A stretch of DNA of 64,000 bases. Source: Paenibacillus sp. SYP-B3998. GTDB taxonomy: Bacteria > Bacillota > Bacilli > Paenibacillales > NBRC-103111. Each line of letters begins with the position of its first letter. The stretch's first letter is position 1. The DNA lies in contig NZ_JAAIKC010000001.1 of NCBI RefSeq assembly GCF_010820665.1, positions 248,001 through 312,000 of the forward strand, given 5' to 3'. Shown one piece after another: positions 50,663-59,436 of this stretch. The translations under genes were made by a program, and so were the position numbers. The notes below the pieces were generated by a model that saw nothing but the letters and a program-made list of their open reading frames with translations, was not told the origin of the DNA and did no database searches.

Positions 50663-52363
50663 ATGGTTGATTTGCATGCAAAACCTTTTCATCTAGACGA
50701 TGATGGGATTGAGTGGGTTAAGGACACCTTGGCCTCCATGGATCTTGCTGCCAAGGTGGGACAGCTGTTTTGTCCGATCGGATTCACCGATGATAAGGAG
50801 CAGCTTGCGAAGCTGACGCAAAAGATGAGAATCGGTGGTATTCTGTATCGACCTGGTTCAGGGGAGAAAGTCCAAGAAACGCATCGCTACTTGCAGGAAA
50901 CTTCGGAAATTCCTCTGCTTATTGCTGCCAATCTGGAAGCAGGGGGCAACGGCTCCGCTGTGGATGGTACTTTTTTCGGCAAGCAATTGCAAGTTGCAGC
51001 TACGGACAATACGGAGATGGCTCGGAGGCTCGGTGTTATTGCTGCCCGGGAAGGTGGTGCCGTAGGCGTAAACTGGGCGTTCGCTCCAGTTGTGGATATC
51101 GACGTTAACTTCCGCAATCCAATCACGAATGTGAGAACATTTGGTTCCGACCCAGAGCGCGTTGCTCGCATGAGCAAAGCTTATACAACTGCGGTTCAGG
51201 AACATGGCGTGGCTGTTTCGATTAAGCATTTTCCAGGTGACGGCGTGGATGAGCGCGATCATCATTTGTTAACATCGATCAATTCGTTAACGATAGAGGA
51301 GTGGGACGCTACGTTCGGCAGCGTGTATCAAACCTGCATTAATGCTGGAGCCATGAGTGTTATGGTCGGACATATTGCTCATCCTGCTTACAGCAGGCAT
51401 CTTCGTCCGGAGCTCAAAGATGTGGATACTATGCCTGCGACTTTGGCGCCGGAGCTGCTAAACGATCTGCTCCGAGGGAAGCTCGGATTCAATGGACTTA
51501 TTACGACGGATGCTACGCCTATGGCCGGTTTTATGATGGCGATGAAGCGGGAGACAGCCGTTCCAGCTTCGATCGCAGCCGGCTGCGATATGTTCTTGTT
51601 TAATAAAAGTGTAGAGGAAGATTTTTCCTTTATGATGAAAGGGATCGAGCAAGGCATCCTGACTTTGGAGCGAGTGGATGAAGCGGTGACACGCATTCTC
51701 GGTGTTAAAGCGTCGCTTGGTCTGCATACGAAGAAGCGGGAAGGGATCCTTGTGCCGGGTGTAGAGGCGCTATCCATTCTGAAATGCGACGAGCATAGGA
51801 GATGGACTGGGGAATGTGCGGATCAATCCGTTACGCTCGTAAAGGATACGCAGCAATTGCTGCCCATCAGCCCAGAGCGTCACAAGCGTATTCTACTCTT
51901 CTCGCTCGGCGGCGAGGATGGCTTGTTCAAAAGTACGAACATTACGCCGTACTTCATTTCCAAACTGGAAGTGGAGGGCTTCGAGATCAAGGTGTTTGAT
52001 ACGAAAAATTTCGATTTCAGAACGATGTTTGCTGGGGTGAAGGAGATGAGTGATCAACATGACGTTGCTATTTACTTCTCCAATTTTGAGACGCACAGCA
52101 ACCAAACTGTTGTCCGTGTTAACTGGGCGCCTCCTTTTGGTGTAAACATGCCGTGGTTCATTCAGGAGCTGCCAACGATGTTTATTTCCGTAGCTAACCC
52201 GTACCATCTCCTGGATGTGCCGCGTATACCAACGTTTATTAATGCGTATTCAGCCAGCGAGCATGTCGTGGACGCGATTGTCGAGAAGCTGCTGGGACGC
52301 TCCTCCTTCAAGGGGATCAGCCCTGTAGATCCATTTTGCGGCTATTGGGATACACGTCTGTAA
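50663..52363 (+). CDS. Glycoside hydrolase family 3 (beta-N-acetylhexosaminidase-like)
   Basis: 566 residues, cytoplasmic (no signal). The GH3 barrel has GGILYRPGSG, VNWAFAPVVDIDVNFRNP, the substrate-binding SIKHFPGDGVDERDHH pattern, and the nucleophile Asp283 in GLITTDATPM. The KHFPG-DG and distant His arrangement is that of NagZ-like hexosaminidases, but the C-terminal second domain is kept as in beta-glucosidase-type GH3. It would remove terminal beta-linked (amino) sugars from imported oligosaccharides. Start ATG after GAAGAGGG. Part of the operon starting at 48298. Confidence 0.85.
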   Translation: MVDLHAKPFHLDDDGIEWVKDTLASMDLAAKVGQLFCPIGFTDDKEQLAKLTQKMRIGGILYRPGSGEKVQETHRYLQETSEIPLLIAANLEAGGNGSAVDGTFFGKQLQVAATDNTEMARRLGVIAAREGGAVGVNWAFAPVVDIDVNFRNPITNVRTFGSDPERVARMSKAYTTAVQEHGVAVSIKHFPGDGVDERDHHLLTSINSLTIEEWDATFGSVYQTCINAGAMSVMVGHIAHPAYSRHLRPELKDVDTMPATLAPELLNDLLRGKLGFNGLITTDATPMAGFMMAMKRETAVPASIAAGCDMFLFNKSVEEDFSFMMKGIEQGILTLERVDEAVTRILGVKASLGLHTKKREGILVPGVEALSILKCDEHRRWTGECADQSVTLVKDTQQLLPISPERHKRILLFSLGGEDGLFKSTNITPYFISKLEVEGFEIKVFDTKNFDFRTMFAGVKEMSDQHDVAIYFSNFETHSNQTVVRVNWAPPFGVNMPWFIQELPTMFISVANPYHLLDVPRIPTFINAYSASEHVVDAIVEKLLGRSSFKGISPVDPFCGYWDTRL

Positions 52364-52402
52364 GCAATACGTGCAAGCCGGATTATGAAAGGGAATTCTA
52401 CC

Positions 52403-53044
52403 ATGTCGATACTAGCAGTCATTTTTGATTTGGACGGAGTGCTTGTGCATACAGATCAGTATCACTACCAAGCGTGGAAGCGTATGGCGGACGAAGAAGG
52501 CATTGTATTTGATGAGTCCGTTAACGACAGACTGCGTGGCGTTAGCCGGATGGAGAGCTTGGAAGTTATCCTTGAGAAGAGCGGCAGAACGTATACAAGC
52601 GTGGAAAAAGAAGCTTTGGCTGAGAAGAAGAACGGCTACTACCGAGAACTGCTTGACCGTTTGACTCCCGCAGATGCGGCACCTGGTTCCCGTGAGATCA
52701 TAGCTGCCTGCAAGCAGCAGGGAACTAAAGTCGCGATCGGATCATCGAGTAGGAATACGCCGGTCATTTTGGAAAGGCTTGGCCTTACGCATATGTTTGA
52801 AGCTGTGGCGGATGGCAATGAGATCGTTAACAGTAAGCCGGATCCCGAAGTATTTCTACTCGCAGCGAAGAAACTTGCCATTGATCCTGAATGTTGTATC
52901 GTCGTAGAAGACGCCGAGGCTGGACTTGTCGCCGCTAAGCGTGCTGGCATGAAGACGGCTGCCATGGGTACTATGATAAACAGCCCGACAGCAGACTATC
53001 GGCTTCATCGTTTGGACGAGCTGAAAGCTGTCATTTGGGGTTAA
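52403..53044 (+). CDS. Beta-phosphoglucomutase-like HAD hydrolase
   Basis: 213 residues from ATG 52403. VIFDLDGVLVHTDQYHYQAW carries the nucleophile Asp and the acid-base Asp. RGVSRMESLEVIL is the cap-domain substrate loop of beta-phosphoglucomutases, IGSSSRNTPVILERLGL and NSKPDPEVFLLAA follow, and VVEDAEAGLVAAKRAGM ends the active site. It would interconvert beta-glucose 1- and 6-phosphate. No glycoside phosphorylase is seen nearby, so the supply of glucose 1-phosphate is unclear. An upstream ATG (52385) precedes the AAAGGGA site. Confidence 0.85.
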   Translation: MSILAVIFDLDGVLVHTDQYHYQAWKRMADEEGIVFDESVNDRLRGVSRMESLEVILEKSGRTYTSVEKEALAEKKNGYYRELLDRLTPADAAPGSREIIAACKQQGTKVAIGSSSRNTPVILERLGLTHMFEAVADGNEIVNSKPDPEVFLLAAKKLAIDPECCIVVEDAEAGLVAAKRAGMKTAAMGTMINSPTADYRLHRLDELKAVIWG

Positions 53045-53055
53045 ATAAACATAAA

Positions 53056-53092
53056 AAGAAGGAGCAGGCGAGGTGGCTGCTTCTTTTTTTTA
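53056..53092 (+). terminator. Terminator of the binding-protein operon
   Basis: AAGAAGGAGCAG pairs with CTGCTTCTT around GCGAGGTGG and is followed by a long T-run. It separates the operon from the permease promoter. Confidence 0.8.
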
Positions 53093-53199
53093 TATTACAC
53101 GTCTCACTTTTCCATAAGGAGAGATCTTTTATGATGGAAAGTATTAATTATCGGTCTGGAACGCGAAGTTCGCGATAAGCCGCTAGGGCTGTCGGCAGG

Positions 53200-53262
53200 T
53201 CGGAATGGTACAAACGGGAAGTCGAAAACGGAGTAGTGACTGTTCCGCCTAGTTCCTATAAT
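53200..53262 (+). promoter_or_regulatory. Repeated promoter element, copy 3 (permease operon)
   Basis: GTCGAAAACGGAG, TAGTGA (53234-53239), 17 bases, TATAAT (53257-53262). The 37 bases before TAGTGA also match the 3' end of the response-regulator gene with one mismatch, a copied gene end with no gene attached. It serves the permeases at 53312 and 54275. Confidence 0.7.
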
Positions 53263-53311
53263 GAAAGTGTAAGCAAACAATAGATGCCATGAAGTGGAGG
53301 AAGTGAGTATT

Positions 53312-54259
53312 ATGACACAAGCAATAACGAATAAATCCTCAACGAGTAAAAGGCTGAGTAGGTGGAAAAATTATTATCCGCTTTACCTTTTGATGATCCC
53401 AGGCGTGCTTTACTTACTCATTAACAACTATGTACCGATGTTCGGTGCTATCATCGCGTTTAAAGATATCAATTATCAGGCAGGTATTCTCGGCAGCGAT
53501 TGGATCGGCTTTAAAAATTTTGAATACTTGTTCAAGACCAAAGATGCCTTAATCATTACACGCAATACGATTCTGTACAATTCGCTTTTTATCGTTGTTC
53601 ACACGGTAATAGCTATATTTGTGGCAATTTTGCTGAATGAAGTGAAGAAGAAATTTTTATCCCGTTTTTATCAAAGTGTCATTTTGCTTCCTTATCTGAT
53701 TTCGATGGTCATTGTCAGCTATCTCGTCTATTCCATGTTAAGTGTCGAATCAGGCTTGATGAACAAGGCCATTCTTCCGCTGTTCGGAATTGACAGCATT
53801 TCTTGGTATTCGGAAGCGAAGTATTGGCCGTACATTCTAACGCTGGTGCATATCTGGAAAGGTGTCGGATTCCTATGCGTGGTTTATTTAGCATCCATCA
53901 TCAGCATCGACACGGAGTATTACGAGGCCGCGACACTTGATGGCGCTTCAAGATGGTATCAGATTCGCTCCATTACCATTCCTTTGATCATGCCTGTCAT
54001 TATTATGATGACCATGATGGCGATCGGACGCATTTTTTATTCGGATTTCGGCTTGTTTTATCAAGTGCCAATGGACTCGGGCGCGTTGTCCAAAACGACA
54101 AATGTCATTGACACCTACGTGTATAGAGGTCTGATGAACCTCGGGGATATCGGGATGTCTTCGGCAGCCGGTTTGTACCAATCGCTTGTCGGATTCGTGT
54201 TGGTTATCGTATCCAACTATGCGGTGCGCAAATTTAGCAAAGACAATGCATTATTTTAG
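53312..54259 (+). CDS. Sugar ABC transporter permease (LplB/YteP type)
   Basis: 315 residues with six membrane segments. MIPGVLYLLINNYVPMFGAI and AFKDINYQAGILGSDWIGFK are the usual start of LplB-type proteins. The EAA-loop, which contacts the ATPase, is EAATLDGASRWYQIRSITIP near residue 205. With the next gene it forms the heterodimeric channel. No ATPase gene is present; a shared MsmX-like ATPase elsewhere is expected. ATG 53312 is 10 bases after GTGGAGGA; upstream in-frame codons lie within or before that site. Confidence 0.9.
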   Translation: MTQAITNKSSTSKRLSRWKNYYPLYLLMIPGVLYLLINNYVPMFGAIIAFKDINYQAGILGSDWIGFKNFEYLFKTKDALIITRNTILYNSLFIVVHTVIAIFVAILLNEVKKKFLSRFYQSVILLPYLISMVIVSYLVYSMLSVESGLMNKAILPLFGIDSISWYSEAKYWPYILTLVHIWKGVGFLCVVYLASIISIDTEYYEAATLDGASRWYQIRSITIPLIMPVIIMMTMMAIGRIFYSDFGLFYQVPMDSGALSKTTNVIDTYVYRGLMNLGDIGMSSAAGLYQSLVGFVLVIVSNYAVRKFSKDNALF

Positions 54260-54274
54260 AGGGGGAAAAGATTC

Positions 54275-55162
54275 ATGGCACAAGATAGTAAAGCGCTGCA
54301 GTGGACTACTCATATTGTTCTGATCGCATTATCCGCTGCAAGCCTTCTGCCTTTTTTACTGCTCATCATGTCCTCCATTTCAAGTGAGACAAGCATTATT
54401 CAACATGGATACTCACTGTTTCCGCAAGAATTTAGTTCCAAAGCGTATGTGTATTTACTGGATCACTGGCAAGAGTTGGGCCGCGCGTATGGGATTACCG
54501 TATTCATTACGGTAGTGGGCACCACTGCCAGCTTAGCCATCACGTCGATGCTGGCGTATCCGATTTCCCGTCAAGATCTGCCGTGGAAGAAATTCTGGGC
54601 ATTCTTTGTTTTCTTTACACTTTTATTTAATGGGGGCCTTGTCCCTACGTACTTGATTTATACGCAGGTTTTACATGTGAAAAATACGATTTGGGCGCTG
54701 CTTATTCCTGGATTGCTCATGAACGGATTTAACGTCCTGCTCGTCCGCACCTTCTTCATGACGTCCATTCCGCCAGCGCTTATCGAAGCGGCCAAAATCG
54801 ATGGGGCGGGTGAGATTAAAACGTTCTACAAAATCGTTCTCCCGCTGTCAGTTCCGATCATGGCGACCATCGGACTTTTCGAAGCCATCTTGTATTGGAA
54901 CGATTGGTTTAACGGATTAACTTATGTGACCAACCCGAAGCTGTTTAGCATTCAAAATATTTTGAATCGGCTCATTCAAGATGTCCAATTTTTGAGTAGC
55001 AACTCCGACATGGCATCGGGCGCTGGTGCGAAGGTCGCAGAGCTCCCGAGCACATCGGTAAAAATGGCGATTGCTGTCGTCGGCGTACTTCCGATTCTAG
55101 TGGCGTATCCGTTCTTCCAAAAGTACTTCATCAAAGGGATTACAATTGGTTCTGTGAAATAA
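54275..55162 (+). CDS. Sugar ABC transporter permease (LplC/YtcP type)
   Basis: 295 residues with six membrane segments. FNGGLVPTYLIYTQVLHVKN is typical of the second permease, and the EAA-loop is EAAKIDGAGEIKTFYKIVLP near residue 175, followed by the WNDWFNGLTYV segment. It ends YPFFQKYFIKGITIGSVK, the common terminus of the YtcP group. It starts 15 bases after the first permease, with GGGGGAAAAG as ribosome site. The sulfatase remnant follows after 25 bases. Confidence 0.9.
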   Translation: MAQDSKALQWTTHIVLIALSAASLLPFLLLIMSSISSETSIIQHGYSLFPQEFSSKAYVYLLDHWQELGRAYGITVFITVVGTTASLAITSMLAYPISRQDLPWKKFWAFFVFFTLLFNGGLVPTYLIYTQVLHVKNTIWALLIPGLLMNGFNVLLVRTFFMTSIPPALIEAAKIDGAGEIKTFYKIVLPLSVPIMATIGLFEAILYWNDWFNGLTYVTNPKLFSIQNILNRLIQDVQFLSSNSDMASGAGAKVAELPSTSVKMAIAVVGVLPILVAYPFFQKYFIKGITIGSVK

Positions 55163-55187
55163 CGGAAAATATTGGGAGGATACAGCT

Positions 55188-55668
55188 ATGAGAGCAGTCA
55201 TGATCATGTTCGATTCTTTAAATAAGCATATGCTGCCGAATTACGGCTGCGAATGGATTCACGCTCCTAACTTTCAACGTCTGTCTGAGCGGACAATGAC
55301 GTTCGACAAATGTTACGCGGGCAGCTTGCCCTGTATGCCGTCACGGCGCGAGATTCATACAGGACGTTATAACTTTTTGCATCGAAGCTAGGGGCCGCTT
55401 GAGCCTTATGACGATTCGATGATCGATTTGCTTCGGAAAAGCGGTGTGTATACGCATCTAACGACCGATCATAATCATTACTTCGAGGACGGGGGAGCTA
55501 CGTATCACACGAGGTACAATTCGTGGGAATTTGCCCGCGGTCAAGAGGGAGATCCGTGGAAAACCATCACCGGAAGTGAGTGAAGATGACGTTGTCCAGC
55601 TTGCGACGAGCTTGTTTGGCAATCACGCGCCACGGCTTGTCGGTTTTCTGAAAATGCTCTTGGTGTAA
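55188..55668 (+). pseudogene. Sulfatase gene with an amber stop and an internal deletion
   Basis: MRAVMIMFDSLNKHMLPNYG starts a type I sulfatase. The formylglycine site is SLPCMPSRREIHTGRYNF with CxPSR. At 55389 a TAG replaces the expected Trp of HRSWGPLEPYDDS; the same frame then continues as PLEPYDDSMIDLLRKSG to WEFARGQEGDPWK. Near 55575 it shifts to a short C-terminal tail (DDVVQLATSLFGNHAP) and ends. About 250 residues of the enzyme are missing. A GGGAGGA site remains, so it is a recent loss. Confidence 0.85.
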
Positions 55669-55709
55669 GGGATGATATGGCGGATAAAACACATAAAGGA
55701 GTTTGCAAA

Positions 55710-57347
55710 ATGAAGGATGCAGGACGAAAACCTAACTTCTTGTGGATTACATTGGAGGATACGAGCCCGAGAATGGGCTGCTACGGAGATTCTTTGGCGC
55801 GTACACCCCACATAGATCGCTTAGCCCAAGAGGGGACTTTGTATCGTAACGCATTTGCCACGGCGGGAGTATGCGCTCCCAGCCGATCCGCGGTCATTAC
55901 GGGCATGTATCAAACCGCGATAGGCACGCATCATATGCGAACCGCACATACCAATGTGCACACACCGGAGCTGCCGACACCTTATTTTGCAGTCCCCCCC
56001 GCTCATGTCAAAACGATTCCCGAAATCATGCGGGCCAGCGGATATTATTGCACGAATAATGCTAAAACAGATTATCAGTTTCAGGCGCCTCTAACGGCAT
56101 GGGACGAGAATGGCAAGGAAGCCCACTTCCGCAAACGGGATGACGGTCAGCCCTTCTTCGCCGTATTTAATTATGACGCTACGCATGAAAGCGGCATGTG
56201 GCCGGCTGAGTCAATGAGGCAATTTATGCCTAACTACGAAGAGAGACCGCTCACTACCGACCCGGATCAGGTTGAGCTTCCACCCTACTTGCCGAATACG
56301 CCGAAATCGCGAGCAGCGCTTGCCAGACATTATGATAATGTGGCCAATGCGGACGAGTTTGTAGGTCGCATTCTTCAACAACTTGAGGAAGATGGTTTGA
56401 CTGACAATACAATCGTCATGTTATGGAGCGACCACGGAGAAGGATTGCCGCGTGCCAAACGGTGGACGTATGATGCAGGAATCTGCGTGCCGCTTATCGT
56501 CAGGTGCCCCGAAAAGGTGGAAAACGGCCAAGTCAGCGAACAACTGGTCAGTATGATCGACTTGGGACCAACGGTGCTCTCCTTGGCTGGGATACCCGTT
56601 CCCCGGCATATCCAAGGTCAGCCGTTCATGGGAGAGCATGCAGAATCGAGAGACTATGTATTTGCCACGCGTGACCGTTATGACGAGGCTTATGATAAGG
56701 TTCGCGCTGTAAGAAATACGCAATTCAAATACATTCGTAATGATTATCCCGATCAACCTTACCTTCAGTGGATCCCGTTTAGTCATCTTCATCCGATATT
56801 CCAGGAGCTGTGGAGATTACAATTGACAGGCGAATTAGAGGGCGATAAGCAAGTGCTCATGCAAAATAAGCGTCCTCCGGAGGAATTATATGACTGTTTA
56901 AACGATCCGCATGAACTGCATAATTTGACGAACGATCCATCGTATCGGGATGTAAGGATTCGTTTGCGCAAGGAGCTTGATGATTGGTGCGGAAAATACG
57001 ATGTTTGGGGAGATATTCCAGAGGCGCAAATGGTTGCGACCATGTGGCCGAATGGCATTCAACCACAAACTGCTAAACCGCTCTTCATCCCGATCAATAG
57101 CCAGTTGCTGGGTAAGAATGCGGTGGATGAGGGAACCTTCAAAGAACCGACAGCGGTCATGCTTCATTCAGCAACACAAGGTGCTTCCATTGCTTATACG
57201 ACTGATGAAGATTTGAATCCTCGTTGGAAGCTGTACACAGGCCCGATCATCTTAACCGATGGTCCTGCGTGCATTCGAGCGATTGCGGTGCGCATCGGCT
57301 ATAAGGATAGTGAGGTGACGGAGGCTGCGTTTGAACTCGGTTTTTGA
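55710..57347 (+). CDS. Type I sulfatase with C-terminal chitobiase-like domain
   Basis: 545 residues. The N-terminal metal site is LWITLEDTSPRMGCYGD, the formylglycine precursor is Cys55 in GVCAPSRSAVITG, and MLWSDHGEGLPRAKRW with IRNDYPDQPY complete the active site. The last 70 residues (VMLHSATQGASIAYTTDED) form a beta domain of chitobiase C-terminal type. No signal peptide, so it acts inside on imported sulfated oligosaccharides. ATG 55710 is 8 bases after AAAGGAG; an earlier ATG lacks a site. Needs the formylglycine-generating enzyme encoded next. Confidence 0.88.
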   Translation: MKDAGRKPNFLWITLEDTSPRMGCYGDSLARTPHIDRLAQEGTLYRNAFATAGVCAPSRSAVITGMYQTAIGTHHMRTAHTNVHTPELPTPYFAVPPAHVKTIPEIMRASGYYCTNNAKTDYQFQAPLTAWDENGKEAHFRKRDDGQPFFAVFNYDATHESGMWPAESMRQFMPNYEERPLTTDPDQVELPPYLPNTPKSRAALARHYDNVANADEFVGRILQQLEEDGLTDNTIVMLWSDHGEGLPRAKRWTYDAGICVPLIVRCPEKVENGQVSEQLVSMIDLGPTVLSLAGIPVPRHIQGQPFMGEHAESRDYVFATRDRYDEAYDKVRAVRNTQFKYIRNDYPDQPYLQWIPFSHLHPIFQELWRLQLTGELEGDKQVLMQNKRPPEELYDCLNDPHELHNLTNDPSYRDVRIRLRKELDDWCGKYDVWGDIPEAQMVATMWPNGIQPQTAKPLFIPINSQLLGKNAVDEGTFKEPTAVMLHSATQGASIAYTTDEDLNPRWKLYTGPIILTDGPACIRAIAVRIGYKDSEVTEAAFELGF

Positions 57348-57483
57348 ACGATATTGAGATATTTAATGTTAAGGAAAGGAGCGATCTCCAATAGATAGCA
57401 ATAAACTATCCTGTTGCTCAGCGGGGCGGAGCCCTATTCATCAAACTGACGTAATCCCAGAGCGATTAATTGATCTTTCACAG

Positions 57484-58362
57484 GTGCAAACAAAATCAAA
57501 GTGCCAAACAGAAAATATGATTTATCTACCAGGAGGCAAGTTTTTAATGGGGACTGACGATCAAGAAGGCTTTCCATCTGATGGTGAGGGACCCGTCAGA
57601 GAAGTTTTCGTTAACCCATATTACATCGATGCTACAACAGTAACAAATGAAGAATTCATGAAATTTGTTGAGGATACAGGATATCAAACAGAAGCTGAAG
57701 CCTTCGGGTGGTCCTATGTTTTTCATCTTTTTGTTTCTGATGCAACTGCGTTGCAAGTGAAAAATTCGGCACAACAAACACCATGGTGGTGGGTTGTATA
57801 TGGTGCTGACTGGCTTCATCCCGAAGGACCTGATTCCGGGATTCAAGATCGGATGGACCATCCGGTCATCCATGTATCCTGGAATGATGCAGTTGCGTAT
57901 TGCCAATGGGCTGGGAAAAGGCTATTAACAGAGGCTGAATGGGAGTTTGCTGCCCGTGGCGGACTCGTGCAGAAGAGATACCCATGGGGTGACATATTGA
58001 AGCCGGACGGAAGGCATATGTGCAATATTTGGCAAGGAAAGTTTCCAGAGAAAAATCATGCTAGCGATGGGTATGTGGGCACGGCGCCAGCCAGATCCTT
58101 TGAACTAAACGGATACGGTCTTTATAATGTATCTGGTAATGTATGGGAATGGTGCTCGGATTGGTTTAGCCCTACCTATCATCATGATGGTGCAAGGGAT
58201 AACCCCACTGGCCCTCCATCTGGAGACAACAAGGTTCTAAGGGGAGGTTCGTACTTGTGTCATGCTTCCTACTGCAATCGATATCGCGTGGCGGCGCGGA
58301 GTAGGAATACAGCTGATAGTTCTGTGGGAAATATAGGTTTCCGTTGTGCTGCTGATGCTTAA
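57484..58362 (+). CDS. Formylglycine-generating enzyme (SUMF1/FGE type)
   Basis: 292 residues from the GTG. MIYLPGGKFLMGTDDQEGFP opens the FGE fold, WNDAVAYCQWAGKRLLTEAE and YNVSGNVWEWCSDWF follow, and the catalytic copper-binding pair is Cys259 and Cys264 in RGGSYLCHASYCNRYR. It converts Cys55 of the sulfatase to formylglycine. In-frame coding sequence continues upstream to 57391 (SCCSAGRSPIH, then VIPERLIDLSQ), matching the usual FGE N-terminus. AAGGAG sits 10 bases before ATA at 57391, so the true start may be a non-standard ATA or a mutated ATG. Confidence 0.9.
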   Translation: MQTKSKCQTENMIYLPGGKFLMGTDDQEGFPSDGEGPVREVFVNPYYIDATTVTNEEFMKFVEDTGYQTEAEAFGWSYVFHLFVSDATALQVKNSAQQTPWWWVVYGADWLHPEGPDSGIQDRMDHPVIHVSWNDAVAYCQWAGKRLLTEAEWEFAARGGLVQKRYPWGDILKPDGRHMCNIWQGKFPEKNHASDGYVGTAPARSFELNGYGLYNVSGNVWEWCSDWFSPTYHHDGARDNPTGPPSGDNKVLRGGSYLCHASYCNRYRVAARSRNTADSSVGNIGFRCAADA

Positions 58363-58630
58363 TTACGCACAATTGATTTCATGCTGAATCGTTGGTGTAT
58401 CCAAAGGCAGCCATGAGATGGCGAGTTTCCGAGGTAATCGTGGAATAAGCGCAATTGTTATTCTCTAGGGTGCTGAAATCCTGCGAATGAGTAAGTATAC
58501 GTAAGATAAACCCGGAGAACCAAGGAAAGTGCAGGAATGTTGAGGGACTTTAGTGAGAATCTGAAACAATTGCGTGAATCAATACGTTGATAGTAGAAGA
58601 ACTAGCGTGGTTGAAGGGAGTAGTTATTAA
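58363..58630. other. Noncoding gap after the sulfatase locus
   Basis: No gene, dyad or clear terminator is visible. It ends with GAAGGGAG, the ribosome site of the next lipoprotein gene. This gap separates the glycan locus from the exported-protein block. Confidence 0.3.
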
Positions 58631-59158
58631 ATGCAAATGAAAATCGGGTTATTATTGGGGGTATCACTTATAGTTCTTACAGGTTGTTTTAACAAGGAAA
58701 ACAAATCAGTTGAACCAGTGCCAAGTCAAACATCAACTCCCACGTCATCACACGATTTTAAATTATCCGCCAAAGAACAAGAGGTGTATAACAACTTTCA
58801 AAAAGACTTAAATGAACAAAAATTAAATGAGTTAGAACCAATGAGTATTGCCAAGTTATATGTTCAAGCAAGATTAGAAAATAAAAATGATGTTGTTTAT
58901 GCACTATACACGGATAAAGAAGGGCATGTTGAATGGACAAAAGAAGAGGATGAAAAAATCCCTAATTCCGACAGAGGAACTAGAGAACAAATCCTCAAAA
59001 CATTTAATAATATTGAAAAAGGAAAATTCATACAAACAAGCGATGTTGAAGGATATATTGAGTATCAGTCACGCGAAGACGAAGAAAGTAAGTCTGGCTT
59101 TAACATGATTAGAGATGATGATGGTATTTGGAATGTTTCATTTAAACCTATTCAATAA
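58631..59158 (+). CDS. Small lipoprotein of unknown function
   Basis: 175 residues. Signal peptide with lipobox LTGC (Cys near residue 19), a Ser/Thr/Pro linker, and a soluble acidic domain with PMSIAKLYVQARLENKNDVV, then YALYTDKEGHVEWTKEED and a final DDGIWNVSFKPIQ. The last part resembles the end of DUF4878-type domains (a ketosteroid isomerase-like fold). AAGGGAG precedes the ATG. Confidence 0.65.
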   Translation: MQMKIGLLLGVSLIVLTGCFNKENKSVEPVPSQTSTPTSSHDFKLSAKEQEVYNNFQKDLNEQKLNELEPMSIAKLYVQARLENKNDVVYALYTDKEGHVEWTKEEDEKIPNSDRGTREQILKTFNNIEKGKFIQTSDVEGYIEYQSREDEESKSGFNMIRDDDGIWNVSFKPIQ

Positions 59159-59169
59159 CTTAAATTAAG

Positions 59170-59189
59170 TGAGATTACGCTGATCGACA
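59170..59189 (+). pseudogene. Twenty-base sigK match
   Basis: These 20 bases are identical to sigK at the codons for GNEITLID (5468-5487 and 14030-14049). Flanking sequence is unrelated. The length makes chance unlikely within one window, but it is too short to prove origin. It lies in the gap just before the protease block. Confidence 0.45.
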
Positions 59190-59282
59190 CCAACGTTCTT
59201 CTGTGGCGCAGGAAGCTGTCGACTTCATAAATTAGCTGATATATAGGAATGAACCAATCGAATAATGTATCGGATAGGATAG

Positions 59283-59310
59283 CCCTCTTGTGGTAGAGAG
59301 GGTTATTTTT
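59283..59310 (+). terminator. Intrinsic terminator before the protease promoter
   Basis: CCCTCT and AGAGGG enclose an 8-base loop and are followed by TTATTTTT. A related terminator occupies the same place in the orphan copy at 43.2 kb. Confidence 0.7.
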
Positions 59311-59436
59311 AATTTCTGAAATGCGGATGAAAATTTCAAATGTATAATAATTTAAATCGAAAGTTACCATGGTAAATAATTACTGTATAAGATACATTTA
59401 AGTATGTTGGAATTAATTGTTGAAAGGAGTCGTTAT

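Noticed and set aside
53294..53311. Upstream start for the first permease
   Set aside because: The codons overlap the GTGGAGGA ribosome site that serves ATG 53312.
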